Source of the DNA: Sphingobacterium athyrii
Lineage (GTDB): Bacteria > Bacteroidota > Bacteroidia > Sphingobacteriales > Sphingobacteriaceae
Assembly: GCF_003071065.1 (NCBI RefSeq)
Contig: NZ_QCXX01000001.1
Location: forward strand, 372,001-436,000
Direction: 5' to 3'
DNA length: 64,000 nucleotides
Notes under the pieces: model-generated
The model's input: only the letters and a program-made list of their open reading frames with translations
What the model was told of the DNA's origin: nothing
Database searches by the model: none
Position numbers and translations under genes: made by a program
In this document: positions 38,291 to 48,367 of the stretch, one piece after another
Layout: each line of letters begins with the position of its first letter
Position numbering within the stretch: position 1 is the stretch's first letter

Positions 38291-39469
38291 ATGCAGGCAA
38301 GCAAGCTCACAGCTGAACATCAGATTTTTCGCGAGACCATTCGGGCATTTATTCACAAGGAAATTATCCCACATATAGATCAATGGGAACAACAAGGTGA
38401 AATAGATCGAAACATCTGGAAGAAAATGGGTGACATGGGTTTCATGGGACTCAATTACCCTGAAGAGTACGGTGGTCTGGACTTAGATTTTTATTATTCG
38501 CTGATCCTATGTGAAGAACTATCCTATTGTTTTTCAGGAGGGTTTACAATATCCGCCTTAGTTATCCAGTATATGTCAGCTCCCTATTTATTAAAATATG
38601 CATCCGAGGAACTGAAAGAACGTTATCTCAAGCCAGTTATTGCCGGTGATATGGTCAGCGCCGTTGCCATCACCGAGCCGGGGGCTGGGTCTGACGTCAA
38701 ACAAATCAAGACGACAGCCGTTCGATCGGGCGACCATTATATTGTAAATGGTTCCAAGACCTTTATCACCAACGGTTATTATGGAGATTTTTTTATTACT
38801 GCGGTTAAAACGGCTCCGGAAAAAGGAACAAAAGGGATCAGTCTGCTGCTGATAGAAAGAAATGCTGCGGGTGTTTCGGCCAATAAGATCAATAAATTAG
38901 GCTGGCATGCCTCCGACACAGCCGAATTGGGTTTCGATCAGGTCCAGGTTCCGGTTTCCAACCTGATTGGCGTTGAAAATGAAGGCTTCAGCTACTTAAT
39001 GGCGGGCTTACAATTAGAACGCTTAACCGCCGCCATCCATAGTCTTGCAACAGCGGATTCGGCATTACAATATACCCTGGAATATATCGGTCAACGGGAG
39101 GCATTTGGTAAAAAGCTCCATGATTTTCAGGCCATCCGACACCGCATTGCGCAAATGGCTGCCGATATCGCAACCACAAAAGCCTTTGTTTATCAATGTT
39201 GTGATCTTCAGAACCAAGGTGAATATGCCGTTCAGGACTGTTCCATAGCCAAACTCCAGGCCAGTGAACTCGCCGTTCAGGTGGTCAGCAATTGCTTACA
39301 GTTGTTTGGAGGCTACGGATTTACCGAAGATTATAAAATCGCACGCCTGTATCGGGATGTAAGAGTAGGCACAATCATCGGTGGAACATCTGAGATTATG
39401 TTGGAAATCATTGCCAAGATGACGATTGATAAGGTAAACTATGAGCCGAATAAAATCAGGCTAACATAA
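38291..39469 (+). CDS. Acyl-CoA dehydrogenase
   Basis: The protein has 392 residues. It oxidises acyl-CoA to enoyl-CoA with FAD. Signatures: AITEPGAGSDVKQIKTTA, IVNGSKTFITNG, QLFGGYGFTEDY and IIGGTSEIMLEIIAK. At the usual Glu position of medium-chain enzymes this protein has GGTSEIM, while Glu is present in GLQLERLTAA, the position used by long-chain and isovaleryl types. This suggests long- or branched-chain substrates. It starts a plus-strand operon with the FadJ-like gene 33 bases later. Confidence 0.93.
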   Translation: MQASKLTAEHQIFRETIRAFIHKEIIPHIDQWEQQGEIDRNIWKKMGDMGFMGLNYPEEYGGLDLDFYYSLILCEELSYCFSGGFTISALVIQYMSAPYLLKYASEELKERYLKPVIAGDMVSAVAITEPGAGSDVKQIKTTAVRSGDHYIVNGSKTFITNGYYGDFFITAVKTAPEKGTKGISLLLIERNAAGVSANKINKLGWHASDTAELGFDQVQVPVSNLIGVENEGFSYLMAGLQLERLTAAIHSLATADSALQYTLEYIGQREAFGKKLHDFQAIRHRIAQMAADIATTKAFVYQCCDLQNQGEYAVQDCSIAKLQASELAVQVVSNCLQLFGGYGFTEDYKIARLYRDVRVGTIIGGTSEIMLEIIAKMTIDKVNYEPNKIRLT

Positions 39470-39502
39470 ACATTTTCAATACGAAAAAATAAATTCAATA
39501 GC

Positions 39503-41623
39503 ATGAATTATAATACACAGCCCTATTTTGATATACAGCAGGACGATCAACATATTGTCACCATAAAACCATTCGCCGATGTCGTAGCCGACGAACAAGG
39601 CCTCCTCGATCGTTTGCAGCAGTTCGTTGCCTTAGTAACAGCTATTCTTCATGAAAAAGACGTTCGGGGACTGATCTATACCTGTCCGTTAAACAGCAAA
39701 CAGGCCGATTATCTTCCCCTATTCAATCAAGTGTTTAGTGGTCGATTCGATCCTGAGATCCTATTAAAAACCACCCTACAGGCACTACAATGGAAAAGCC
39801 ACGACAAACCAATTGTATCTATTTTTGATGATGAATGCACAGGTATTGGTTTAGCAACGATGTTGTGGTCGGACTACCGCATCGCAGGTGCGGGAATTAA
39901 AATGGGTTTTCCCGAAAGTAAATTTGGGCTATTTACCGGTTTTGGAGCGACGATCTGTCTACCCCAGCTTGTGGGCTCCGCCCAGGCACTGAACCTATTG
40001 ACCCAAGCCGGACTTATATCGGGCCAAACGGCACTTGAATCGGGTTTATTGAACGAAGTGGCAACCGATTTTGATCTGTGCCTATTGCAAGCGAAAACCT
40101 GGATTCTTGCAAATTCAAAGCAATCTGTTTCTGCGTCCAATTCCACCATGCCATCAGCAGAATTTGAAGCGGCCTGCTCCGCTATTTTAAAGAAAACTAG
40201 AGGATTATTACCCGGCAGCAATGCGGTTGTGGAATTGCTGAAAACAAACCCCTCTTTAGCATTAACTGAATCCGTGGCGGCGGAAACATCACGCTATCAT
40301 CAGGTATTAAGTGCACCGGAACCCCTCCATATGATCAGGACGCTGCATGAAGGAATTCGAAAGGCACAGCATTCCGGTCAGATAAAATCACTTGGAGATT
40401 ATAAGGTCAAAAAAATAGGAATCCTGGGAGCAGGTATGATGGGATCCGGTATTGCCTATGAAGCCGCCAAAGCAGGCATTGAAGTGGTTTTAAAAGATGT
40501 GACTATCGCACAGGCCGAGCAGGGAAAAGCCTATTCGACCAAACTTTGCGACAAGCGGCTTGCCCAGGGACAGATGAGCAGCATACAACAACAGAAACTT
40601 TTATCCAATATTCAACCCAGTGCGCAAGTTGCCGACCTTGTCGGTGCTGATGTAATTATTGAAGCGGTATTTGAAGATCTGGAACTAAAAGCTGAGGTTA
40701 CCCGACAAAGCCTGCCTTACCTCGCCGAAAATGGCTTTTTCGCTTCCAATACCACTTCACTGCCCATTACGGTATTGGCCGCTGCAACGGATCGGCCGGA
40801 GCGTTTCATCGGCATGCATTTTTTCTCTCCTGTAGACCGTATGCCCCTGGTTGAAATTATATGTGGCACACAAACCGATCAGATTACATTGCAAAAGGCA
40901 ATTGCAATCACATTGCGCCTGGGCAAAATCCCCATTGTCGTGCATGATGGACCCGGATTTTTTACCTCACGCATTTTCTTCCATTATTTACTGGAGGCAA
41001 TCACGATGCTGCTGGAAGGTGTTCCTGCGATTCAGATCGAAGAAGAAGCCATTCAGGCAGGATTTGCCGTTGGCCCATTGGCCGTGCTGGATGAAATTTC
41101 ACTGGAACTGATGGTGCATGTGTACGATCAATTCCCGGCACTCCATAACAGTCAGCGACGTGCCTATGCCCACCTGAACAAAATGATTGCGAATGGCAGA
41201 AAAGGCAGAAAATCAGGCCATGGATTCTATGACTACGACCCTGTTTCTAGAACAAAAACAATCTGGCAGAATCCTGCGCTACCGACTTCAGAAGGATCTT
41301 GGTCAGCCGATATAATACGTAAGAGACTGCTCCATGTCATGGCCTTGGACAGCTACCGCTGTCTGGAAGAAGGCATATTGGAAGAAACCATAGCTGGTGA
41401 TATCGGTTCAATCCTCGGCGTGGGATATGCCGCACATACCGGTGGCGTATTCGGACATATCGACCTAACCACCCTCCCCACCTTTGTGCAGGAGTGCCAG
41501 TCGTTTCTCCCATTTGGCGAACAATGGGATATCCCCCAATCATTAAAAGAACTTGCCAATAGAAATTTTACCTTTTATACGGGTTTTGATTCAAACTGGA
41601 CAGTAAAACAGCCGTTGATTTAA
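39503..41623 (+). CDS. Bifunctional enoyl-CoA hydratase/3-hydroxyacyl-CoA dehydrogenase (FadJ/FadB-like)
   Basis: The protein has 706 residues. The N-terminal crotonase-type domain (about 1-190) contains GAGIKMGFPESKFGLFTGFG. The NAD-binding domain begins KKIGILGAGMMGSGIAYEAA (about 308), followed by VIIEAVFEDLELK, ASNTTSLPIT and GMHFFSPVDRMPLVEII. The C-terminal dehydrogenase domains follow, with DGPGFFTSRI and GRKGRKSGHGFYDY. It carries out the second and third steps of beta-oxidation. With the adjacent dehydrogenase and divergent thiolase the set is a full cycle. Confidence 0.94.
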   Translation: MNYNTQPYFDIQQDDQHIVTIKPFADVVADEQGLLDRLQQFVALVTAILHEKDVRGLIYTCPLNSKQADYLPLFNQVFSGRFDPEILLKTTLQALQWKSHDKPIVSIFDDECTGIGLATMLWSDYRIAGAGIKMGFPESKFGLFTGFGATICLPQLVGSAQALNLLTQAGLISGQTALESGLLNEVATDFDLCLLQAKTWILANSKQSVSASNSTMPSAEFEAACSAILKKTRGLLPGSNAVVELLKTNPSLALTESVAAETSRYHQVLSAPEPLHMIRTLHEGIRKAQHSGQIKSLGDYKVKKIGILGAGMMGSGIAYEAAKAGIEVVLKDVTIAQAEQGKAYSTKLCDKRLAQGQMSSIQQQKLLSNIQPSAQVADLVGADVIIEAVFEDLELKAEVTRQSLPYLAENGFFASNTTSLPITVLAAATDRPERFIGMHFFSPVDRMPLVEIICGTQTDQITLQKAIAITLRLGKIPIVVHDGPGFFTSRIFFHYLLEAITMLLEGVPAIQIEEEAIQAGFAVGPLAVLDEISLELMVHVYDQFPALHNSQRRAYAHLNKMIANGRKGRKSGHGFYDYDPVSRTKTIWQNPALPTSEGSWSADIIRKRLLHVMALDSYRCLEEGILEETIAGDIGSILGVGYAAHTGGVFGHIDLTTLPTFVQECQSFLPFGEQWDIPQSLKELANRNFTFYTGFDSNWTVKQPLI

Positions 41624-41712
41624 ACGAACTGCATTTATTAAAAAACGTGGAATCAAGCAAGATGTCTGTCTAAGGCTGAAGCTCTTCCATTAAATAACAA
41701 GCGCTAAAAAAG

Positions 41713-41753
41713 CCATTGACCGGTAATAACTTTCTTACACCGGCCAATGGTTT
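41713..41753. terminator. Convergent terminator between FadJ-like and prpD
   Basis: CCATTGACCGGT (41713-41724) pairs with ACCGGCCAATGG (41739-41750), one mismatch. Minus-strand transcripts meet a U6 run just beyond; plus-strand ones meet TTTCTTGTTC. Confidence 0.8.
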
Positions 41754-41760
41754 CTTGTTC

Positions 41761-43212
41761 TTATCGGGCCAGAAGATCCATCAGTTCAGCTACATCCAGA
41801 TCAATGAAGGTATCGTAATCCAAGGTCACTTCGAGCAATTGTTTTTGTTGTTTTTCGGCGAATACACGGGCAAGATTCGTTTTATACTTTTCAATCAGTT
41901 TAGGAATTCCTTCCTCCCGACGTCGTGGATGTCCAATAGGATATTCCACAACCAGTTCCGGCAATACTGTCCCATCTTTCAAGACGACCGTCAGTGCATT
42001 GGAGATCGCCCTTTTCTGTGGATCATGATAATCTACTGTAAATTGAGGATCTTCGACACAGAAAATCTTATCCCGCAGGCTGTCAATGCGTGGGTCCTGC
42101 GCAATGTGGTTTTCATAATCCTCCGCCGTCAATCGTCCAAAAATTAGAGGTACCGCCACCATGTACTGAATGCAGTGGTCACGATCGGCCGGATTATGCA
42201 AAGGTCCTTTCTTGTCGATGATCCGAATTGCGGCCTCATGCGTACGAATGGTGACACGCTCGATATCATCGCTATTTTTCCCAAATTGCTTTAACTGCTG
42301 GTGAAGCTGCATCGCCGCTTCGGCAGCAGTCTGCGCATGAAATTCAGCCGGGAAAGAGATTTTGAACAGGATATTTTCCATTACATAAGATCCATAATCG
42401 CGCTGGAATTTAAATGGATTCCCTTTAAATGAAACATCATAGAAGCCCCATATAGGTGCTGTTAACACCGAGGGATACCCCATTTCACCAGTTTTGGCGA
42501 TTAAAGCAAGGCGTACGGCACGCGAAGTTGCGTCTCCGGCAGCCCATGATTTACGGCTCCCTGTATTGGGCGAATGACGATAGGTACGCAGAGCCTGCCC
42601 GTCGACAAAAGCAAGTGATATGGCATTGAGCAGCTCTTCCCTACTGAGTCCCAAGAGCTTACCGACAACAGCTGTCGAAGCGACTTTCACTAAAATAACG
42701 TGATCCAATCCCACTTTATTAAATGAGTTTTCAAGCGCCAGGACACCCTGAATTTCATGCGCCATAATCATGGCTTCGAGGACCTGTTTCGTCTTTAGGG
42801 ATTTCCCTCCTTTGGCGATCTGTGTACGGCTCAACCAGTCTGCAGTCGCCAGAATACCACCAAGATTATCCGATGGATGCCCCCATTCCGCAGCTAGCCA
42901 TGTGTCGTTAAAATCCAGCCAGCGAACTAAAGTGCCAATATTGAAGGCGGCCTGTATGGGATCCAACTGATAATTCGTTCCCGGTACTTTCGCACCGTTA
43001 GGAACAATCGTCCCGGGGACAACCGGCCCCAGTAATTTGGTGCAAGCGGGATAGGTCAGCGCTTCTAACCCACAACCTATGGTATCCAGGAAACAATAAA
43101 AAGCTGTATTCCATGCCGTTTTACTTGCTATCTTGTAATTTAGTACATAATCCACTATCGCCACCAGGACCTGATCGGGCTGTGGTCGCTCATTTGATAT
43201 TGTTGAACTCAT
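41761..43212 (-). CDS. prpD: MmgE/PrpD-family 2-methylcitrate dehydratase
   Basis: The protein has 483 residues, as in PrpD. Family segments include [60 protein letters not shown] and [20 protein letters not shown]. It dehydrates 2-methylcitrate to 2-methylaconitate. It lies 150 bases after prpC in the same direction. No acnD/prpF pair is here, so this is the PrpD-type route. Confidence 0.94.
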   Translation of the reverse strand: MSSTISNERPQPDQVLVAIVDYVLNYKIASKTAWNTAFYCFLDTIGCGLEALTYPACTKLLGPVVPGTIVPNGAKVPGTNYQLDPIQAAFNIGTLVRWLDFNDTWLAAEWGHPSDNLGGILATADWLSRTQIAKGGKSLKTKQVLEAMIMAHEIQGVLALENSFNKVGLDHVILVKVASTAVVGKLLGLSREELLNAISLAFVDGQALRTYRHSPNTGSRKSWAAGDATSRAVRLALIAKTGEMGYPSVLTAPIWGFYDVSFKGNPFKFQRDYGSYVMENILFKISFPAEFHAQTAAEAAMQLHQQLKQFGKNSDDIERVTIRTHEAAIRIIDKKGPLHNPADRDHCIQYMVAVPLIFGRLTAEDYENHIAQDPRIDSLRDKIFCVEDPQFTVDYHDPQKRAISNALTVVLKDGTVLPELVVEYPIGHPRRREEGIPKLIEKYKTNLARVFAEKQQKQLLEVTLDYDTFIDLDVAELMDLLAR

Positions 43213-43362
43213 TATTTTTTTCTTATAAAAGCTATCTTTCTTTTCAATTTATATATTTCAGAAACTGCACGTACCCATCAAACGGAAAAACATCAAAAAA
43301 TCCTTTTATCAGGGTTTTAAGCCGTTTCTTCCAATTGTATTCACGCTATTATCCATACCAGT

Positions 43363-44523
43363 TTATCGTTCTGAAATTGGCACAAACGGCCGATCATCAG
43401 GACCGATATAATTTGCGCTCGGCCGGATGATTTTGCCGTCTTGCCGTTGTTCAAAAACATGTGCGGACCAGCCTGTGATACGTGAAAGTACAAACAAAGG
43501 GGTAAACATCTCAGTAGGTATTCCCATCAGGTGATAGGAAACGGCCGAGTACCAGTCCAGATTAGGGAACATCCGTTTTTCTTCCCACATCACTTTCTCC
43601 AGCCGTTCGGCAATCAGGTACAAAGTCATATCACCGGCCTCCTCGGATAATTCCTTAGCGACCTGCTTGATGACCTGATTTCTTGGATCAGAAATGGTAT
43701 AGACAGGATGTCCAAAACCAATAATAACTTCTTTATTTTCCAGTCTTTTCCGGATATCGGCTTCGGCTTCATCCGCATCAGCATAGCGGCTCTGGATCTC
43801 GAAAGCAACTTCATTTGCGCCGCCATGTTTTGGTCCCCGTAAAGCCCCAATTGCACCGGCAATACAGGAGTACATATCGGATCCCGTGCCCGCAATTACC
43901 CGTGCTGTAAAGGTAGAGGCATTAAATTCATGTTCAGCATATAAGTTAAGCGAAATCTGCATGGCTCGCACCCAGGAATCGGATGGTGCTTTACCATGTA
44001 GCAGATGCAAAAAGTGTCCTCCAAGGGTTGAGTCATCGGTTTCCACCTGAATTTCACGTCCATTTTGACTAAAGTGGTACCAATAAAGCAAAGCCGAAGC
44101 CATGGATGCCATCAAACGATTGGCAATATCCCTGGCTCCTGCCAAAGCGTGATTTTCCTTTTCCGGATTCACACTTCCAAAAAAAGAAACATAGGTGCGC
44201 AGCACGTCCATGGCATGTGCTGTAGAAGGCAACTGTTTCAATACCTGTTGTACTGTAATCGGCAGGCCGCGCTGACTAAGTAACTGGCTTTGATAAGTCG
44301 TTAACTGCGCCTGTGTAGGAAGATTTCCGTAAATCAACAGATAAGCGACTTCTTCAAAGCTGGCCTGATGGGCCAAATCCAAGATATCATAGCCCCGATA
44401 ATGGAGATCATTACCACTTTTCCCAACTGTGCTCAGTGCTGTATTTCCAGCCGGAACACCCGAAAGCGCGACGCTTTTTTTGGGTTTAAAACCCGTATCA
44501 TTTGGTGTCTCTTTCATCGCCAT
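43363..44523 (-). CDS. prpC: 2-methylcitrate synthase
   Basis: The protein has 386 residues and belongs to the citrate synthase family. Active-site segments: [15 protein letters not shown] (first His), [13 protein letters not shown] (second His) and the Asp region [14 protein letters not shown] near the C-terminus. Position between prpB and prpD shows that it condenses propionyl-CoA with oxaloacetate rather than acting as the main citrate synthase. Starts at 44523 or 44517 are equally possible. Confidence 0.93.
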   Translation of the reverse strand: MAMKETPNDTGFKPKKSVALSGVPAGNTALSTVGKSGNDLHYRGYDILDLAHQASFEEVAYLLIYGNLPTQAQLTTYQSQLLSQRGLPITVQQVLKQLPSTAHAMDVLRTYVSFFGSVNPEKENHALAGARDIANRLMASMASALLYWYHFSQNGREIQVETDDSTLGGHFLHLLHGKAPSDSWVRAMQISLNLYAEHEFNASTFTARVIAGTGSDMYSCIAGAIGALRGPKHGGANEVAFEIQSRYADADEAEADIRKRLENKEVIIGFGHPVYTISDPRNQVIKQVAKELSEEAGDMTLYLIAERLEKVMWEEKRMFPNLDWYSAVSYHLMGIPTEMFTPLFVLSRITGWSAHVFEQRQDGKIIRPSANYIGPDDRPFVPISER

Positions 44524-44595
44524 AAATTATTTATGTATAAGTATGCGTGTATTTAAATAACAAAATATGCTCATGCATCCGGTTAGAGATGGCAA

Positions 44596-45474
44596 TTATT
44601 TCGTATTGAACAATTGATCCAGGCGATTCTCGTAAGCATAGTAGTCGATACTGCGATACAATTCATCACGAGTCTGCATACGGTCTACCACAGCCGCCTG
44701 ACCACCGTCCTTCCGAATATGGCTGTACACATCAGTCGCCGCTTTGTTTGCTGCGCGGAATGCAGATAAAGGGTAAAGCACGATAGACACATCCGCATGA
44801 CGAAGCTCGTCAAGGTTAAACAACGGTGTCTGTCCGAATTCGGTAATGTTAGCGAGTATAGGTAATCCGGTTGCGCGACTGAACTGCATATATTGATCCA
44901 AGTTATGCACGGCTTCTGCGAAGATAAAATCCGCCCCCGCTTCCTTGTAGGCCAGGGCTCTTTCCAGGGCCATTTCCAAGCCTTCAGAAGCCAAAGCATC
45001 GGTACGCGCACCAATGACAAAATGTGGATCTGTGCGCGCGTCGACAGCAGCTTTCAGCCGGTCTACCATTTCATCTTTTGAAACCAGCTCCTTTCCCGGG
45101 CGGTGGCCACACCGTTTGGCCCCCACTTGGTCTTCCATATGTACCGCTGCAGCCCCGGCTTTAATCAGGCTCTTTATTGTTCTTGCGACATTAAAAGCTG
45201 AAGGACCAAAGCCCGTGTCGATATCCACCATCAAAGGGAGCTTGCATACATTCGTAATACGGTCCACGTCAATTAATACATCCTGAAGTGTTGTAATACC
45301 CAAATCTGGCACACCCAGCGAACCCGCGGCGACACCGCCTCCAGAGAGGTAGATGGCTTTAAAGCCTGCTTGCTCAGCCAAAAGCGCGTGATTCGCATTG
45401 ATGGTTCCGACGACTTGTAAGGGGTTTTCATGCTTGATTGCTTCCCTAAAAAGGAAGCCTGGAGAATCTATCAT
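44596..45474 (-). CDS. prpB: Methylisocitrate lyase
   Basis: The protein has 292 residues from ATG 45474. It splits 2-methylisocitrate to pyruvate and succinate. Signatures: [51 protein letters not shown] (catalytic Cys in KRCGH) and [13 protein letters not shown]. The start is chosen because [13 protein letters not shown] aligns with the usual N-terminus of PrpB; an in-frame ATG at 45504 would add 10 residues. It is the first gene of prpB-prpC-prpD. Confidence 0.95.
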   Translation of the reverse strand: MIDSPGFLFREAIKHENPLQVVGTINANHALLAEQAGFKAIYLSGGGVAAGSLGVPDLGITTLQDVLIDVDRITNVCKLPLMVDIDTGFGPSAFNVARTIKSLIKAGAAAVHMEDQVGAKRCGHRPGKELVSKDEMVDRLKAAVDARTDPHFVIGARTDALASEGLEMALERALAYKEAGADFIFAEAVHNLDQYMQFSRATGLPILANITEFGQTPLFNLDELRHADVSIVLYPLSAFRAANKAATDVYSHIRKDGGQAAVVDRMQTRDELYRSIDYYAYENRLDQLFNTK

Positions 45475-45504
45475 ATCATTGAAATTTGAAATTCCACAAC
45501 TCAT

Positions 45505-45891
45505 TAGTCCGACAGGATAAAACCCTGTTAGGGACGTGATGAGCAGTATTTAAGTTTATTTAGTTTGAACAATAAATAATCCGATCGTTCATCCTAAAGA
45601 TACTAATTATCACGGCATTTCAACAAATTATTTTCTACATTTCAAGTCTTTAGCAGAAGAAAATACGGTTTCATCCGAAAGCATTCACAGTGCTGTACGC
45701 AGCTCTCCCCTTAAAAACAGGTCGATAGCCATCACCATAAACAATATGAGTCCGGTGTTTGGCCGGACTCATAGGATCAGTATCGTTGTATAAACGATGA
45801 TGTTCACGTCATTAATAGCACAGGGCATGGTATAAACAGCTTAAAGTGACCAAAAAAATCACATTCAACGCCCAGCGGCATCATAATCCGG
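45505..45891. other. Gene-free stretch between prpB and prfH
   Basis: It contains the prp operon control region near 45505-45620 and the end of the prfH transcript. A perfect 11-bp hairpin TATGAGTCCGG / CCGGACTCATA (45745-45755 / 45763-45773) and a 6-bp hairpin ATCGTT / AACGAT (45782-45787 / 45793-45798) are adjacent; they may end the prfH-rtcB transcript, without a U-tract. No regulator gene for prp is adjacent. Confidence 0.45.
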
Positions 45892-46512
45892 TCATAGCTC
45901 TTTAAATTTCGGTCCGGAGAAAATACGTTTTGAATCCCCTCGGCGGACATCAATCTGATTTTTCCAGGACTGGTTTTTCCCTGCATTTTTCTGCAACCGT
46001 TCCAGCTCCAGCAAGCGTTCTTCCAAACGCAAAACGGCAATTTCTTTATTTTGCAATTGGGAACGGGTATCCATCACCTGCACCATCATCCCTGTCGGGA
46101 GATGAGTCGCACGCACCGCTGAACTTACCTTGTTTACATGCTGTCCTCCTGCGCCACTGCTGCGCATGGCCTGAAATTGCACATCCTTCAAGTTCATTTT
46201 CGCAACAGGCTGTACCGGATACCAGTTCTTGACCTCCAAAAACCAATTCTTACGTTTGTGGTTGAGCCGAAAAGGACTTGGACAGATCCAACAAATTGTT
46301 CCTATCCAACGATCAATAAATACGGCACTTGCCTCACCTCTGAGCTTTAACACCAATGAACAGGGAAGCCCATCGATCTCTTCGACTTCCACCGTCTCCA
46401 TCTTTAAGCCGTATTGCTTTGCTTCTGACCGCATCCTTTCCAACACGAGCTTTACGGCAAGATTACATTCCCTTGGCCCTCGTCCCGAAGTCAATAAAAT
46501 ATACTTTTCCAT
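45892..46512 (-). CDS. prfH: Peptide chain release factor-like protein PrfH
   Basis: The protein has 206 residues. It carries the release-factor GGQ motif (RSSGAGGQHVNKVSSAVRAT, Gly-Gly-Gln at 122-124) but no codon-reading domain of the RF1/RF2 kind. The N-terminus MEKYILLTSGRGPRECNLAV is typical of PrfH. ATG 46512 is used; the extension to 46566 overlaps rtcB. PrfH acts with an RtcB-type ligase on ribosomes whose decoding-centre 16S rRNA has been cut: it releases the peptide so that the ligase can repair. It begins 7 bases after rtcB. Confidence 0.93.
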   Translation of the reverse strand: MEKYILLTSGRGPRECNLAVKLVLERMRSEAKQYGLKMETVEVEEIDGLPCSLVLKLRGEASAVFIDRWIGTICWICPSPFRLNHKRKNWFLEVKNWYPVQPVAKMNLKDVQFQAMRSSGAGGQHVNKVSSAVRATHLPTGMMVQVMDTRSQLQNKEIAVLRLEERLLELERLQKNAGKNQSWKNQIDVRRGDSKRIFSGPKFKEL

Positions 46513-46519
46513 GTTCCTC

Positions 46520-47911
46520 CTATTTATCCATGCGAACAATCTTGGGACGAAATGTTCCAAGTACATTAACCAACTCCTGCTGCAGGCTCATCACCCGGTG
46601 AATATCCTTATAAGCATGTGGAGCTTCATCCAATGCGCCCCCGATGAGTTCTACATCATGTTTCTCCAGTTCCTTCAGCATGGCACTTTTGGTGAAGCTA
46701 CTTTTGCAGGCTGCCCGTGACATCATGCGTCCGGCTCCATGCGATGCCGATTGCAGGCTCAACGGATTGCCCCGCCCCTCAACGATAAATCCGGGTGCGG
46801 TCATGGAGCCCGGGATAATCCCCAGCACCCCCTGTCCGGCGGGTGTTGCCCCTTTGCGGTGAACAATACATTCTTTTCCATCCACGGTTTCCTTCCAGGC
46901 AAAATTATGGTGGTTGTCGATGGTTAAAACGGGCCGTGCCCCCAAAGCCTTTGCCAAACGCCTGTGGATATCCTCATGACAGGCCTGTGCATAATCACCC
47001 GCTAAATTCATCGCTAACCAGTACTCCTGACCTTCTTGGCTGTCCAGGTCCAGCCACGCCAGATGTTGCACATGACGCGGTAAAGGACACTGTTTCGCCG
47101 CCAGATCGGTATACCGTTTGGCAATATTTGCACCCAATCCCCGCGATCCACTATGCGACAGGATCGCCAGATAAGTGCCGGGGGCCAGCCCCCAGTCCGG
47201 TCGGACAGCATGCAGCTCAACCACGCCAAATTCGACAAAGTGATTACCGCCGCCTGAGGTCCCGAGTTGTTTGTACGCTTTATCCAACAATGATTTCAGC
47301 AGCGGGATATCGTTAAATTCGGACCGGCTAAAAATCGCATGATCCTGTTTCTCACGATGCGTATCATACATACCGAATTTGGTGTTTTCTTTCAGCATAT
47401 TTCGCAACTGGAATTCTCTTCCTTTGAAATAACTTGCCGGTAAATCAAAGATAGACAGGCTCATCCGGCAGCCGATATCCACACCGACTCCGTAAGGTAT
47501 CACGGCATTGTCTGTTGCCAGCACCCCGCCGATCGGCAGGCCATAGCCCATATGTGCATCTGGCATCAATGCTCCCCGATATGCTATGGGAAGTTTCAAT
47601 GCTTCATACAACTGCTTTTTGGCCTGTTCATCAATTTCATTTTCACCAAAAATGGTAAAGGGAGCCATCTGCTTATTTAGCTGCCGCATACGGGCTTCAA
47701 CCGGCTGAATCAAACCTTCGGCAAGCTTCGCCCAGATTGGATCCGCCCTAAATTTTTCAGGTGCCTCGAGCACCGTTTTTACTTCCAAAAGGATATTTTC
47801 CTTCTTTTCTCCTTTTCGGTAGCGTGTTATTAGCCCTAAGGCTACATGTATTATATTATGCTGTGGAAAACCGATTTTAATAAGGTCTTTCCCCGATAAT
47901 TTACTTCCCAT
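46520..47911 (-). CDS. RtcB-family RNA ligase (RtcB2, PrfH partner)
   Basis: The protein has 463 residues. It joins RNA 2',3'-cyclic phosphate or 3'-phosphate ends to 5'-OH using GTP. Motifs: DAHMGYGLPIGGV, Asp145/Cys148 in VGVDIGCRM, GTSGGGNHFVE (His224), SHSGSRGLG (His253), DNHHNFAWKE and SASHGAGRMMSR, whose His391 corresponds to the guanylylated His. It is co-transcribed with prfH, the arrangement of the ribosome-repair RtcB2-PrfH system rather than the RtcA-linked RtcB. Confidence 0.94.
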   Translation of the reverse strand: MGSKLSGKDLIKIGFPQHNIIHVALGLITRYRKGEKKENILLEVKTVLEAPEKFRADPIWAKLAEGLIQPVEARMRQLNKQMAPFTIFGENEIDEQAKKQLYEALKLPIAYRGALMPDAHMGYGLPIGGVLATDNAVIPYGVGVDIGCRMSLSIFDLPASYFKGREFQLRNMLKENTKFGMYDTHREKQDHAIFSRSEFNDIPLLKSLLDKAYKQLGTSGGGNHFVEFGVVELHAVRPDWGLAPGTYLAILSHSGSRGLGANIAKRYTDLAAKQCPLPRHVQHLAWLDLDSQEGQEYWLAMNLAGDYAQACHEDIHRRLAKALGARPVLTIDNHHNFAWKETVDGKECIVHRKGATPAGQGVLGIIPGSMTAPGFIVEGRGNPLSLQSASHGAGRMMSRAACKSSFTKSAMLKELEKHDVELIGGALDEAPHAYKDIHRVMSLQQELVNVLGTFRPKIVRMDK

Positions 47912-48145
47912 ATTTTTAAAATAATTTGATATGCTAACTTATCCAGCTCAGGGATAAGCATTTTAAAATATCCGGGTTTTCTTTTCTTGAATAAACAGTC
48001 TGCCGAAATCGGGATCATCACATTTTATGGCATGACCAAAATGACATAAAAAACAGGTCGGTTAGGCTATATGGGCCGACACAGAAATCGACCGATAAAA
48101 AAACTGACCCGGCATAGCCCGGCTAAATAGAAAATTGAAGGAAAT
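47912..48145. other. Gene-free stretch upstream of rtcB
   Basis: It should hold the rtcB-prfH promoter, for which I find no consensus pair. The part 48040-48125 is rich in short complementary GC segments (GTCGG, CCGAC, CGACC, CCGGC) and may fold. No reading frame is convincing. Confidence 0.35.
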
Positions 48146-48175
48146 AAAAAACCCGAATGATCTTCGGGCTTTTTT
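48146..48175. terminator. Rho-independent terminator usable on both strands
   Basis: CCCGAA (48152-48157) pairs with TTCGGG (48163-48168), flanked by A6 on the left and CTTTTTT on the right. For minus-strand RNA the U6 run follows the stem directly, so it best suits the small transcript from 48316. Confidence 0.8.
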
Positions 48176-48193
48176 CATGTCGTAACGAATACG

Positions 48194-48280
48194 TTATAAG
48201 TGAAGAAAAGCACGAAGAATGCTTCCAGCAAATCCATTTGCCGTAAAAGCGTCTTTTGTTTTTATCTTAGCGACCAACAT
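48194..48280 (-). CDS. Candidate 28-residue small protein
   Basis: I do not recognise this peptide. The frame from ATG 48280 to TAA 48194 encodes 28 residues, beginning MLVAKIKTKDAF and ending in a hydrophobic segment with FAGSILRAF. Support comes from context: a consensus promoter (48322-48354) lies about 40 bases upstream and a strong terminator (48146-48175) about 20 bases downstream, all on the minus strand. The predicted transcript of about 170 bases would hold little else. It may instead be a non-coding RNA. Confidence 0.4.
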   Translation of the reverse strand: MLVAKIKTKDAFTANGFAGSILRAFLHL

Positions 48281-48321
48281 AGTTCTTCGTCTTTTAAATT
48301 GTTTAAAATTAATATCAGTGG

Positions 48322-48354
48322 CAAAGGTAAGTAAGTTAAATTCAATTTTCCAAA
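48322..48354 (-). promoter_or_regulatory. Consensus promoter for a small transcript
   Basis: On the minus strand TTTG (48354-48351) and TACCTTTG (48329-48322) are 21 bases apart, an exact match to TTTG / TAnnTTTG. It lies just after the stop of the aspartyl protease gene, so it does not serve that gene. Confidence 0.6.
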
Positions 48355-48367
48355 TTTTGAAGAAACT

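Noticed and set aside
45804..46040. Frame at the 3' end of prfH
   Set aside because: Out-of-frame reading of prfH coding sequence.
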